Below, in pieces: positions 8,603-16,024 of a stretch of 34,350 bases of DNA (its first letter is position 1; the number at the start of each line of letters is the position of its first letter). Source of the stretch: CAYSUS01 sp964434165. GTDB lineage: Bacteria > Planctomycetota > Planctomycetia > Pirellulales > Thermoguttaceae. The notes under the pieces were generated by a model that searched no databases, was not told the origin of the DNA, and saw only the letters and a list, made by a program, of their open reading frames with translations. A program made the position numbers and the translations under genes. Location: NCBI GenBank assembly GCA_964434165.1, contig CAYSUS010000077.1, positions 1 to 34,350 of the forward strand, in the 5' to 3' direction.

Positions 8603-8794
8603 ATGATGGACGCCGTCAGCGACGTGATGCAGGCCAGGCAGGTCGCCCTGGCTACCCAGATTCAAACCGAGGTGGCGAAGAAATCCCTCGAGGCCGCCTC
8701 GCTCCAGGGGCAGGCCGTGGCCGAGATGCTCCAGGCCGCGGTCGGTGCGAGCAAGGCCGAGGGTTGCGGCACCTGCTTCGACGCGGTCGGCTGA
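8603..8794 (+). CDS. YjfB-like putative motility small protein with C-terminal CxxC
   Basis: The 63 aa protein matches the pattern of the YjfB family (PF14070, putative motility protein): a short helical chain 'MDAVSDVMQARQVALATQIQ' followed by 'KKSLEAASLQGQAVAEMLQAA'. The family is typically 50-70 aa and its function is not established. The usual core is followed here by a tail holding G-C-G-T-C-F, an extra C-x-x-C pair that could bind metal or form a disulfide. Two adjacent ATGs (8603 and 8606) are possible starts, with a GAGAGA sequence ~8 nt upstream. No flagellar genes are in the window. A GCCGAT element at 8552 was considered as a sigma28 -10 and not accepted. Confidence 0.7.
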   Translation: MMDAVSDVMQARQVALATQIQTEVAKKSLEAASLQGQAVAEMLQAAVGASKAEGCGTCFDAVG

Positions 8795-8825
8795 TCGCCC
8801 CCGGTCCCCGGTTTCCGCCCCGACG

Positions 8826-8874
8826 GCCCCGAGGCGCGCATTGCCTCCCTGCCTTCGGGGCTTGACTTTTTCTT
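8826..8874 (+). terminator. Possible intrinsic terminator after the YjfB-like gene
   Basis: GCCCCGAGGC (8826-8835) can pair with GCCTTCGGGGC (8851-8861) with a one-base bulge. The T-rich run TTGACTTTTTCTT follows directly. It sits between the 8794 stop and the next start at 8899. Confidence 0.4.
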
Positions 8875-8898
8875 GGCCCGGGCGGATTCTCCCTTAAC

Positions 8899-9957
8899 AT
8901 GAGTCAACCCACCTCCTGGCTGATCTACGGAGCTTACGGCTACACCGGACGGCTGATCGCCGAGGAGGCGGTGCGCCGCGGCATGCAGCCGGTGCTGGGA
9001 GGCCGCGACCGCGCCAAGACCGAGGCCATTGCCGCCGAGCTCTCCTGCCCCAGCCAGGTGTTCGACCTGGGCGACGACCGCCAGCTTGCCGGCCATCTGG
9101 CCGCGCACCGGGCCGTGCTGCATTGCGCCGGTCCCTTCTCGGCCACCGCCGCGCCGATGATCGAGGCCTGCCTGGCCGCGCGCACGCACTATCTCGACAT
9201 CACCGGCGAGATCGACGTCATCGAGGCGGCAGCGGACAAGCACCAGCAGGCGAGCCAGGCGGGCATCGCGCTGGTGCCTGCCGTGGGCTTCGACGTGGTG
9301 CCCAGCGATTGCCTGGCCGCCATGCTCGCGGCCCGCGTGCCGGGGGCGACGCTGCTCCAGTTGGCCTTTACGGGCACCGGCTCGATCAGCCCGGGCACAG
9401 CGCGGACCATGCTTCAGGCCCTGCCGCGCGGGGGACGCGTGCGCATCGATGGGCGCATCACGCGCGTGCCGCTGGCATGGAAGACGGCCGAAGTGCCGTT
9501 TCGCGAGGGCACGAAGACGGCGGTCACCGTCCCTTGGGGCGACGTGGCCAGCGCGTGGCACAGCACCGGCATTCCCAACGTCGAGGTCTACCTGGCCATG
9601 TCGCGTCGGCAGCTAAGGTGGCTGAAGCGGATGCGGCGCGTGGGGTCGGTGTTCAGCCTGACGCTGCCACGGCGCGTGCTGGAGTGGGGCATCCGCCGGT
9701 TCCTGGCCGGGCCGTCGCCCGAGGACCGGCGCGCGGCGCGGGGCTCCTTCTGGGGCCGCGCTAGCGATGGCGAAGGCCGTTCGACCGAGGCCACGCTGGT
9801 GACGGCCAGCGGGTATCAACTCACCGCCCTGACCGCGTTGGCCTCGCTCGAAAAGGTCCTCGCCGGCGCGTCCCCATCCGGCTTTTCCACCCCCTCGAAG
9901 GCCTTCGGCGCGGAGTTCATTCTCTCCATTGCGGGCAGCGATCTGCGATGGGGGTGA
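8899..9957 (+). CDS. Saccharopine dehydrogenase-like / trans-acting enoyl reductase family oxidoreductase
   Basis: The 352 aa protein opens with a Rossmann NAD(P)-binding fold: 'LIYGAYGYTGRLIAEEAVRRG' has the G-x-x-G-x-x-G loop, followed by 'LGGRDRAKTEAIAAEL' and 'VLHCAGPFSATAAPMIEACLAARTHYLDITGE'. This series is characteristic of the saccharopine-dehydrogenase-like family that includes mycobacterial trans-acting enoyl reductases. 'LVPAVGFDVVPSDCLA' is another family block. Family members reduce lipid or polyketide intermediates, or have unknown substrates; lysine metabolism is not implied. The protein is shorter than the ~420 aa mycobacterial members. No strong ribosome-binding site precedes the ATG (GGCGGA is 12 nt away). 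A terminator-like hairpin separates it from the gene upstream, and no obvious pathway neighbours are present. Confidence 0.8.
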   Translation: MSQPTSWLIYGAYGYTGRLIAEEAVRRGMQPVLGGRDRAKTEAIAAELSCPSQVFDLGDDRQLAGHLAAHRAVLHCAGPFSATAAPMIEACLAARTHYLDITGEIDVIEAAADKHQQASQAGIALVPAVGFDVVPSDCLAAMLAARVPGATLLQLAFTGTGSISPGTARTMLQALPRGGRVRIDGRITRVPLAWKTAEVPFREGTKTAVTVPWGDVASAWHSTGIPNVEVYLAMSRRQLRWLKRMRRVGSVFSLTLPRRVLEWGIRRFLAGPSPEDRRAARGSFWGRASDGEGRSTEATLVTASGYQLTALTALASLEKVLAGASPSGFSTPSKAFGAEFILSIAGSDLRWG

Positions 9958-10050
9958 GGGGGTGCGCGGTAGCTGGCGCGTGGCGATTGCGGAATCGCAG
10001 CCCTTGGCCGCCAAACAGCTCTTCCAGAGGACCGGGCAGCGACCACTCAC

Positions 10051-10998
10051 CTACGCACCACTGACCGGCGCACCGCCCGCCACTCCATCCCGACCGAAGT
10101 CCCACTCGATCCTCGCCATGCCGGGCGCGGCCGACTCGAGGGTCCAGCGATACTTGGACCGGCCGACGAGGTCGGCAGGGCTGGTGAAGTAGGCCCTCAT
10201 CTCGTCGGCGTCGAGCTCCTCCAGCGGAGCGTCCTTGGGCCGATCGGCGTGGCGCGAGACGAGCAGGAAGTAGTACTCGCCCTGATCGGGAACCTGGAGC
10301 CAGAAGTCGCCGGCCTCGTCGGCCCGCGCATACGCCCCGCCCAGCTCCGCGATCGCGCGGAGCGTGCGCTCGGACTCGCGCGGGGCGGGGTCGCGCGGCC
10401 GGATGCCGATCGAGGTGAACGTCCGGTCCGGCTCGCGCCCGGCCGGCAGGGCGATCACCACGGCGTCTTCGTCCCCGGCAATGGAGAGCTCGTCGGGGCG
10501 GTAGAGGAGCTTGCCCTCGACGATGACCGGCACCTTGGCGGCCTCGGCCGCCGCGGTCCTTTCCTCGTAAACCGCGTCGCCCCGGCCGACGAAGTACCCC
10601 GACGCAAAGCCCGCAGCCCCGACCACCGCGATCAGCACCGCCTGCCAGTAGAGCGTGCCCCGCGTGTAGAGGATCATGCCCGGCGGCAGCGGCCGCAACG
10701 TCTCGACGGGCAGGGCGGCGGCCGCCTCGTCCACGAGCGACGGCTGCTCGCCGGAGACCGCGCCGGCCTCCGGGGTCTCCGGCGGCGGGATCGGCTCCTC
10801 GTCATAGACCACGATGCGGCCGTTCTCTTGCGGGAGGTCCTCCTCGCGGTCCGCCTGGGACGTGAGTGCCGCCGCCTGCTCCTTGGTCGGGACGACCTGG
10901 CTCTGCCCGCACTTGGGGCACTCGATCTCCGTTCCCACCTTGCGGCTGGCAATGCCCAGGAGCTGCTTGCACGCGCGGCAGGGGAACCGAATCGCCAT
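10051..10998 (-). CDS. Zinc-ribbon, single-pass membrane protein of unknown function
   Basis: The 315 aa protein begins 'MAIRFPCRACKQLL', with a zinc ribbon made by Cys7/Cys10 and Cys27/Cys30. A low-complexity acidic, proline-rich linker follows, then a transmembrane helix ('WQAVLIAVVGAAGFASGYFVG', about residues 140-162). The extracytoplasmic C-terminal domain has 'RTFTSIGIRPRDPAP' and ends with 'RIEWDFGRDGVAGG'. I chose the ATG at 10998 because the zinc-ribbon sequence starts there, although the frame stays open to 11127 and no clear ribbon-like or signal sequence lies in that extension. The ribosome-binding site is weak. The layout matches the 3182-4060 gene (cytoplasmic ribbon, membrane helix, outer domain), though the C-terminal domains differ. 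Function is not known. Confidence 0.7.
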   Translation of the reverse strand: MAIRFPCRACKQLLGIASRKVGTEIECPKCGQSQVVPTKEQAAALTSQADREEDLPQENGRIVVYDEEPIPPPETPEAGAVSGEQPSLVDEAAAALPVETLRPLPPGMILYTRGTLYWQAVLIAVVGAAGFASGYFVGRGDAVYEERTAAAEAAKVPVIVEGKLLYRPDELSIAGDEDAVVIALPAGREPDRTFTSIGIRPRDPAPRESERTLRAIAELGGAYARADEAGDFWLQVPDQGEYYFLLVSRHADRPKDAPLEELDADEMRAYFTSPADLVGRSKYRWTLESAAPGMARIEWDFGRDGVAGGAPVSGA

Positions 10999-11138
10999 GG
11001 GAGACCGACAAACAGGTTCGAGCCAAGACCGTGGGATGACAACTCCGGCCCCGGCTCCGGCAAGTCGAGACGGAGCAGGCGCTGGCCGCACCCCCCTGCG
11101 CTTGGCGAGGAGGGAGTCCTGCTCCATCCTACCGCATC

Positions 11139-11387
11139 CTAAGGGGGCGGCTCGTCCGGCTCGTCGAGCAAGCGGACGGCTTGAACGACCACCAGGAGCA
11201 GGAGGTCGATCAGCAGAACGACTCCCGCAGCCAGGGCCACGCGGCCCATCACGGCCTGGCCCAACTCGTCGCCCATCGCACCGAGCAGCGACCCCAGGGC
11301 CACCAGAACGAAGAAGGCCACCAGGAGCAACAGGAGGAGGACGAGCAGCGCGGCGATCACCAAGCGTAGCCCTTTGCGGGGGGGCAT
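11139..11387 (-). CDS. Small two-helix membrane protein
   Basis: The 82 aa product is almost entirely two hydrophobic helices: residues ~8-35 ('LVIAALLVLLLLLLVAFFVL') and ~50-72 ('VALAAGVVLLIDLLLLVVVQ'). They are separated by a short 'GAMGDELGQAVMG' loop, and an acidic proline-rich tail follows. The basic N-terminus (PPRKGLR) suggests an inside start by the positive-inside rule. GAGGGA lies ~7 nt before the ATG. It is 140 bp upstream of the zinc-ribbon membrane protein on the same strand. No family was recognised. Confidence 0.6.
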   Translation of the reverse strand: MPPRKGLRLVIAALLVLLLLLLVAFFVLVALGSLLGAMGDELGQAVMGRVALAAGVVLLIDLLLLVVVQAVRLLDEPDEPPP

Positions 11388-11777
11388 TCTATGTCCCTCG
11401 CGGGGTACCGGAAGAGAATCGTCAAACCATGCGCAGTCTCGCCAATCTGGCTGATGACCCCAAACCTGTCAATGGGTTGGGTCGCAAGCGATCGCCCGCT
11501 GCAATGGCGCGGCTGCGGCGATTGGGTGTCCCCGGCGTGCATCCTTGACTTGCCCCCCGGAAGACGCACAATGGACCAAAGGCGGCCGAGGTCCGCTCCC
11601 CTCGTCTGGCGATGGCGACCGCGTCGGGCCGGTCCCCCCGACGCGCCCGGCTCGGAACACCGGGCTAGCGCGGCAAAGCGGGCCCCCGGTCGCGTCGCGA
11701 TGCGGCCGCCCAGCCGGAGCGGACTGGTTCCCGGCCGGCCCCTTGCCACGACACGGCATCGACCTGAAGAGGCGCCC
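11388..11777. other. Gene-less 390 bp between divergent genes
   Basis: No coding potential convinced me here; the open frame running in from 11391 is simply the upstream extension of the hydrolase frame and shows no conserved features. It holds a possible promoter for the hydrolase (11545-11572). Confidence 0.5.
11545..11572 (+). promoter_or_regulatory. Putative promoter of the exported hydrolase
   Basis: TTGACT (11545-11550), 16 bp, CACAAT (11567-11572). The -35 matches 5/6 and the -10 4/6. The implied leader is about 200 nt, which is long. Confidence 0.35.
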
Positions 11778-14162
11778 ATGTGCCGATCCTCCCTCCACCC
11801 GGCGGCGCGGCTGCTGGCCATCGTTCTGGTCGGGCTGTGCGCGGATCTCGCCACGGCGCCCGCCGCCACGGTGATCATGGAGGACGGGCGCATTTATCGG
11901 GGCATGCTCGGCCCGCCGCTGGTGACCATCGGCAACATCCCCAAGGCGGCCCCGGCCGAAGGCACCGGGCCGGTGGCCCTGATTCTGTTTCTCGACGACG
12001 ACCTGCGGCGGATCTTCCTCCCCAAGCGCCAGGTCCGCGAGGTCCGCACGGACGACCCCGGTGAGGTCGAGGAGAAGTTCAAGATCCGGCAGCGGATTCT
12101 CCGCTCCGGACCCAGCGTGAAGACGATCGGTCCGATCCTCCGGGTCACGCCGTTCGACGAGTTCGGCCGTCGCATCTTCACCATGAACACGGTCCGCGGT
12201 CCCGTGGACATCATCCAGGGGATCACCGAGCTGACGCCCGAGTGGGCCAAGGTCGAAGGGATCACCCACGTCTGGGATATGCGCATCGCGACCAGCAACA
12301 TCCCCAAGGACGTGCTGGCCAAGATCCTCGCCAAGCAGATCGATCCGGAGGACGTGGAGGACCGCAAGAAAGTCGCCCGGTTCTATCTCCAGGGCGAGCG
12401 TTACGAGGATGCCTACAAGGAGCTGGAGGCCGTCCTGGAGCGGCACCCGGGCGACGACAAGGTCGCGGGCCAGCTCGAGCCCGCGATCCGCAGCATCAAG
12501 CAGATGGCCGCCCGGCGCCTTCTGGACGAGCTCAAGCTCCGTCGCGAGGCCGGGCAGCACCGCCTCGTGGTGACCAAGCTCCAGACGTTCCCCTCCGAGG
12601 GCGTGGCCGGCGAGATCCTCCAGGCGGTGCGCGAGATGTACCAGGAGTACGAAACGCAGGCGAGCCGGCGCCTGGAGGTGCTCAAGCAACTGGCCGACCT
12701 GGTCCCCAAGGTCGCCGACCCCGCGCAGCGCCAGCGGATCGCGCCGATCGTGGCGGAGATCACCGCCGATCTCAACGTGAACACGCTCCAGCGCATGGCC
12801 GCCTTCCGCCAGCTCGTGGCCGACGAGTCGCTGTTCGCCGAGGACAAGCTCTCGCTGGCCATCAGCGGCTGGCTGATGGGCAGCGACGCCGCCACCCCGC
12901 GCTTGCCGATCTCGCTCTCCGCCTATGAGGTGCGCGGCATGGTCCGGGCGTATCTGAACGAGGACGTGAAGCTCAATCGTGCGAAGCTTCTCGACGAGCT
13001 CGAGCGCCAGGAGGCGGGGACGCCGGACCGCGTCGCGGCTCTCTTGGCGCACATGAAGCCGCCGGTCGAGACGCCCGTCAACGAGGAGAAGCCGGGGTCC
13101 TTCGAGCTTCAGGTGCAGGGGCTGCCCAGGGAGCCGCCGGTCCGCTACGTCGTCCAGCTCCCGCCCGAGTACGATCCCTATCGCCGCTACCCGGCCGTGC
13201 TCACGCTCAACGGGGCGGGCACCTCGCCCGAGCATCAGATCGACTGGTGGGCGGGGGCCGTCACGCCCGAAGGCTGGCGCAGCGGCCAGGCCAGCCGCAA
13301 CGGCTACATCGTCATCGCCCCGGACTGGACCGCCGAGCACCAGAAGGAGTATGAGTACTCGGCGCGCGAGCACGCCGCGGTGCTCAACACGCTCCGCGAC
13401 GCCTGCCGGCGCTTCTCGATCGACACCGACCGCGTGTTCCTCAGCGGCCACTCGATCGGCGGCGACGCGGTTTGGGACATCGGGCTGGCCCACCCGGACC
13501 TGTGGGCAGGCGTCATCCCCATCGTCGCGAGAGCCGACAAATACTGCGCCCTGTACTGGGAGAACGCCGAGCGCCTGCCCATGTACTTCGTCTGCGGCGA
13601 GCTCGACGGCGGCAAGATGAGCACCAACGCCCGGGATCTCGATCGCTACCTGCGCCGCGGCTTCAACGTCACCGTGGTCGAGTACCTGGGCCGCGGGCAC
13701 GAGGATTTCTACGACGAGGTCCTCCGCCTCTTCGACTGGATGGGCCGCTTCCGCCGCAGCTTCTTCCCCCGCGAGTTCACGGCCTACTCCATGCGCCCCT
13801 GGGACAACTTCTTCTGGTGGGTCGAGCTGTACGACCTGCCCTCCCAGTCGGTGGTCTATCCGGGCGACTGGCCGCCGCGGGCCGGACAGCGCCCGATCGA
13901 CACCGACGCCTCGATCACGGCCAACAACGGACTGCGCGTGCAGGCACGCTCCGGGAAGCTCACCCTCTGGATCTCGCCCGAGATGGTCGATTTCAAGCAG
14001 CGCGTGACCGTCGTGGTCAACGGCCGCCGGGTGAACGCGGCCGATCGCTCGCTGGAGCCGAGCCTGGAGGTGCTTCTGGAAGACGCCCGCACGCGGGCCG
14101 ACCGCCAGCATCCCTTCTGGGCCCGCATCGACGCTCCCACGGGACGCGCCTTGCGCGATTGA
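11778..14162 (+). CDS. Exported alpha/beta-hydrolase (esterase/peptidase-like) with large N-terminal region
   Basis: The 794 aa protein carries a signal peptide (residues 1-~31, 'LLAIVLVGLCADLATAPAA'). Residues ~32-430 form a long N-terminal region with a beta-rich start ('TVIMEDGRIYRGML') and a helical repeat part resembling TPRs ('YLQGERYEDAYKELEAVLERHPGDDKV'). From ~435 an alpha/beta-hydrolase domain begins ('PPVRYVVQLPPEYDPYRRYPAVLTLNGAG'), similar to PHB-depolymerase/prolyl-oligopeptidase-type esterases. The nucleophile elbow is G-H-S559-I-G-G; likely partners are Asp610 in 'GELDGGK' and His641 in 'GRGHEDF'. A ~120-residue C-terminal domain follows. The ATG at 11778 has GAAGAGG 5 nt upstream and the signal peptide begins there. 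Substrate is unknown; it should act in the periplasm or outside. Confidence 0.82.
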   Translation: MCRSSLHPAARLLAIVLVGLCADLATAPAATVIMEDGRIYRGMLGPPLVTIGNIPKAAPAEGTGPVALILFLDDDLRRIFLPKRQVREVRTDDPGEVEEKFKIRQRILRSGPSVKTIGPILRVTPFDEFGRRIFTMNTVRGPVDIIQGITELTPEWAKVEGITHVWDMRIATSNIPKDVLAKILAKQIDPEDVEDRKKVARFYLQGERYEDAYKELEAVLERHPGDDKVAGQLEPAIRSIKQMAARRLLDELKLRREAGQHRLVVTKLQTFPSEGVAGEILQAVREMYQEYETQASRRLEVLKQLADLVPKVADPAQRQRIAPIVAEITADLNVNTLQRMAAFRQLVADESLFAEDKLSLAISGWLMGSDAATPRLPISLSAYEVRGMVRAYLNEDVKLNRAKLLDELERQEAGTPDRVAALLAHMKPPVETPVNEEKPGSFELQVQGLPREPPVRYVVQLPPEYDPYRRYPAVLTLNGAGTSPEHQIDWWAGAVTPEGWRSGQASRNGYIVIAPDWTAEHQKEYEYSAREHAAVLNTLRDACRRFSIDTDRVFLSGHSIGGDAVWDIGLAHPDLWAGVIPIVARADKYCALYWENAERLPMYFVCGELDGGKMSTNARDLDRYLRRGFNVTVVEYLGRGHEDFYDEVLRLFDWMGRFRRSFFPREFTAYSMRPWDNFFWWVELYDLPSQSVVYPGDWPPRAGQRPIDTDASITANNGLRVQARSGKLTLWISPEMVDFKQRVTVVVNGRRVNAADRSLEPSLEVLLEDARTRADRQHPFWARIDAPTGRALRD

Positions 14163-14513
14163 CGCCGGAGCGTACGACGGTTGATCCCGGGAGTATGGCC
14201 ACGCAGAACACGACGGGGCACGAGGAGTGGCATTTCGAGGGTCTTCGTGTGCTTCGCGGCCAACATGCATCATGGCCGGGGGGAAAGCGGCTGAAAGCGT
14301 GTAGCCCGTGGCAGGCACACGGACTGTACGGGTCGCCCGCGAGGCAGGGCCTCAAGCCGCGCCGGGGCAACCTTCTTCTCGGGCGATTTGACTGGGCCGG
14401 CGCGGCGGCTTACTATCGTGGGCGTATTCCTGGAGGAGCATCCCCGTGGCCGCGCCGGGTCCGTCGCGACCGGCCCTCTTGCCCGTTCACTCTCCAATCT
14501 CGGAAAGACGCCC
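14163..14513. other. Gene-less 351 bp between hydrolase and Gfo/Idh/MocA gene
   Basis: No open frame with recognisable features lies here. The only clear signal is the sigma70-like promoter at 14388-14416. Confidence 0.5.
14388..14416 (+). promoter_or_regulatory. Sigma70-like promoter of the Gfo/Idh/MocA gene
   Basis: TTGACT (14388-14393), 17 bp, TACTAT (14411-14416), each 5/6 to consensus at optimal spacing. The start would be near 14423, leaving a ~90 nt leader. Confidence 0.6.
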
Positions 14514-15875
14514 ATGAGCCAGCCCAACCCCACTTCGACCTCCACCCGCCGCCAGTTCCTCCAGAAGAGCAGCGCCGTGGCCGTGGGCGCGGCCGTGCTC
14601 GGCCAGGCCGTTCCGGCCGTTCACGCGGCCGAGGATAACACGATCCGCCTGGCCCTGATCGGCTGCGGTGGCCGGGGCACCGGGGCGGTGCGCGACGCCC
14701 TCTCCGTGCCCGACGGCGGGCCGATCAAGCTCTCGGTCATGGCCGACCTGGACGAGAAGCGGATGGCCGGGCAACTGAAGAACCTCCAGAAGCGGTTCCC
14801 CGACGCGGTCGACGTCACGCCCGACCGCATGTTCACCGGCTGGGACGGCTACCGCAAGGCGGTCGATTCGCTCCGTCCGGGAGACGTCGCCCTGTGCACC
14901 ACCCGGGCGTACATCCGCCCGGTGCACGTGGAGTATGCGATCCAGCAGGGGATCAACGTGTTCATGGAGAAGCCGTTCTCTCCCGACCCCGGCGGGCTGA
15001 AGCGTCTGCTTCGCGCTGCCGAGGAGGCGGACAAGAAGAACGTCAAGGTCATGGCCGGGCTGCAGTGCCGCCACTCGCCCGCCCGGCAGGCCCTGATCGA
15101 CAGGATCCGTGAGGGCGCCATGGGCGACATCCCCCTGATCCGCGCCAACCGCCTGGGCGGGGCCGGGTGGATGAAGCCCCAGGGCGAAAAAGCCACGGAC
15201 CTGAGGAGCCAGCTCCAGTTCGGGCGGATCCACCTGTTCTGGGTCGGGTCGGGCCACATGGTCGATTACCTGATCCACCAGATCGACGAGTGCTGCTGGA
15301 TCAAGGACGCCTGGCCCGTCTCGTGCAACGGGTTCGGCGGGCGCGTTCCCCGCAGCCAGGACTGCGGCCAGAACATCGACGTGTATTCGATGGAGTACAC
15401 CTTCGCCGACGGCACCAAGGCCTTCTGCGGGTTCCGCCGCATCAACAACACCCGGGGCGATTTTGCCACCTACATCCACGGCACGAAGTGCGCGGCCCAG
15501 TTCTCCGGGCAGACGCACCGGGCCACGGTCCACATGTTCAAGGACCAGCGGATCGAGAAGGACAACATCGCCTGGACGCCCACGGCCGACGCCTTCAGCC
15601 CGTGGCAGTACGAGTGGAACGACTTCATCGCCAGCATCCGCGCCGACCGGCCGCACAACGAGGGCAAGCGGGCCGTCTACTCCGACCTGACCACGCTGAT
15701 GGGCCGCGCCGCCTGCCACACCGGCCAGACGGTGACCTGGGACGACATGATGAAGTCGGACTTCCAGTTCTGCGACTACCTGGACCAGCTCCAGGACGAC
15801 AGCCCCGTGCCCGTCACGCCGGACGCCGACGGCCGCTTCCCCGTGCCGATCCCGGGGCACTGGAAGGAGGTTTGA
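14514..15875 (+). CDS. Tat-exported Gfo/Idh/MocA family oxidoreductase
   Basis: The 453 aa protein is an NAD(P)-dependent sugar/inositol-type dehydrogenase of the Gfo/Idh/MocA family. The Tat signal has T-R-R-Q-F-L-Q-K near residue 12, a hydrophobic segment and 'VHAAED' cleavage region. The Rossmann loop is 'LALIGCGGRGTGAVRDAL'. The characteristic second block is 'EYAIQQGINVFMEKPFSPDPGGLKRLL', with the conserved E-K-P, followed by 'VKVMAGLQCRHSPARQALIDRIREGAMGDI'. Substrate-side residues sit in 'HMVDYLIHQIDECCWI', the usual D-x-x-x-H area. GGAAAG lies 6 nt before the ATG. It diverges clearly from the two tandem paralogues at 27874-30752 and faces hcp convergently. Substrate is not known; periplasmic members often retain bound nucleotide. 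Confidence 0.9.
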   Translation: MSQPNPTSTSTRRQFLQKSSAVAVGAAVLGQAVPAVHAAEDNTIRLALIGCGGRGTGAVRDALSVPDGGPIKLSVMADLDEKRMAGQLKNLQKRFPDAVDVTPDRMFTGWDGYRKAVDSLRPGDVALCTTRAYIRPVHVEYAIQQGINVFMEKPFSPDPGGLKRLLRAAEEADKKNVKVMAGLQCRHSPARQALIDRIREGAMGDIPLIRANRLGGAGWMKPQGEKATDLRSQLQFGRIHLFWVGSGHMVDYLIHQIDECCWIKDAWPVSCNGFGGRVPRSQDCGQNIDVYSMEYTFADGTKAFCGFRRINNTRGDFATYIHGTKCAAQFSGQTHRATVHMFKDQRIEKDNIAWTPTADAFSPWQYEWNDFIASIRADRPHNEGKRAVYSDLTTLMGRAACHTGQTVTWDDMMKSDFQFCDYLDQLQDDSPVPVTPDADGRFPVPIPGHWKEV

Positions 15876-15915
15876 GGCGGCAAGCAGCCGTCGTCCGGGA
15901 GAAGTGATACGAGTT

Positions 15916-15959
15916 GGGGACTGCCCCGGGTTGCGCGCAGCGAACGCGGGGCTGTCCCC
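15916..15959. repeat. Hairpin between convergent genes (REP-like or bidirectional terminator)
   Basis: Arms GGGGACTGCCCCG (15916-15928) and CGGGGCTGTCCCC (15947-15959) pair over 13 bp with one mismatch around an 18 nt loop. It lies between convergent stops at 15875 and 16025. No T-tract follows, so if it terminates transcription it is non-canonical. Confidence 0.55.
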
Positions 15960-16024
15960 TTCGCAGTTCGTTTGAACGTCCCGGGCGGTCGCACCGCGTG
16001 CCCGCCCTCCGATTCCGGCCCTTG

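Noticed and set aside
8862..8867. TTGACT as a -35 box for the oxidoreductase at 8899
   Set aside because: No -10 box lies 16-18 bp downstream, and the bases are better explained as the T-rich tail of a terminator hairpin.
11469..14318. 949-codon open frame on the minus strand opposite the hydrolase
   Set aside because: It mirrors the codon pattern of the real gene on the plus strand, is rich in His/Arg/Asp/Leu without family motifs, and the plus-strand protein has a signal peptide and a hydrolase active site.
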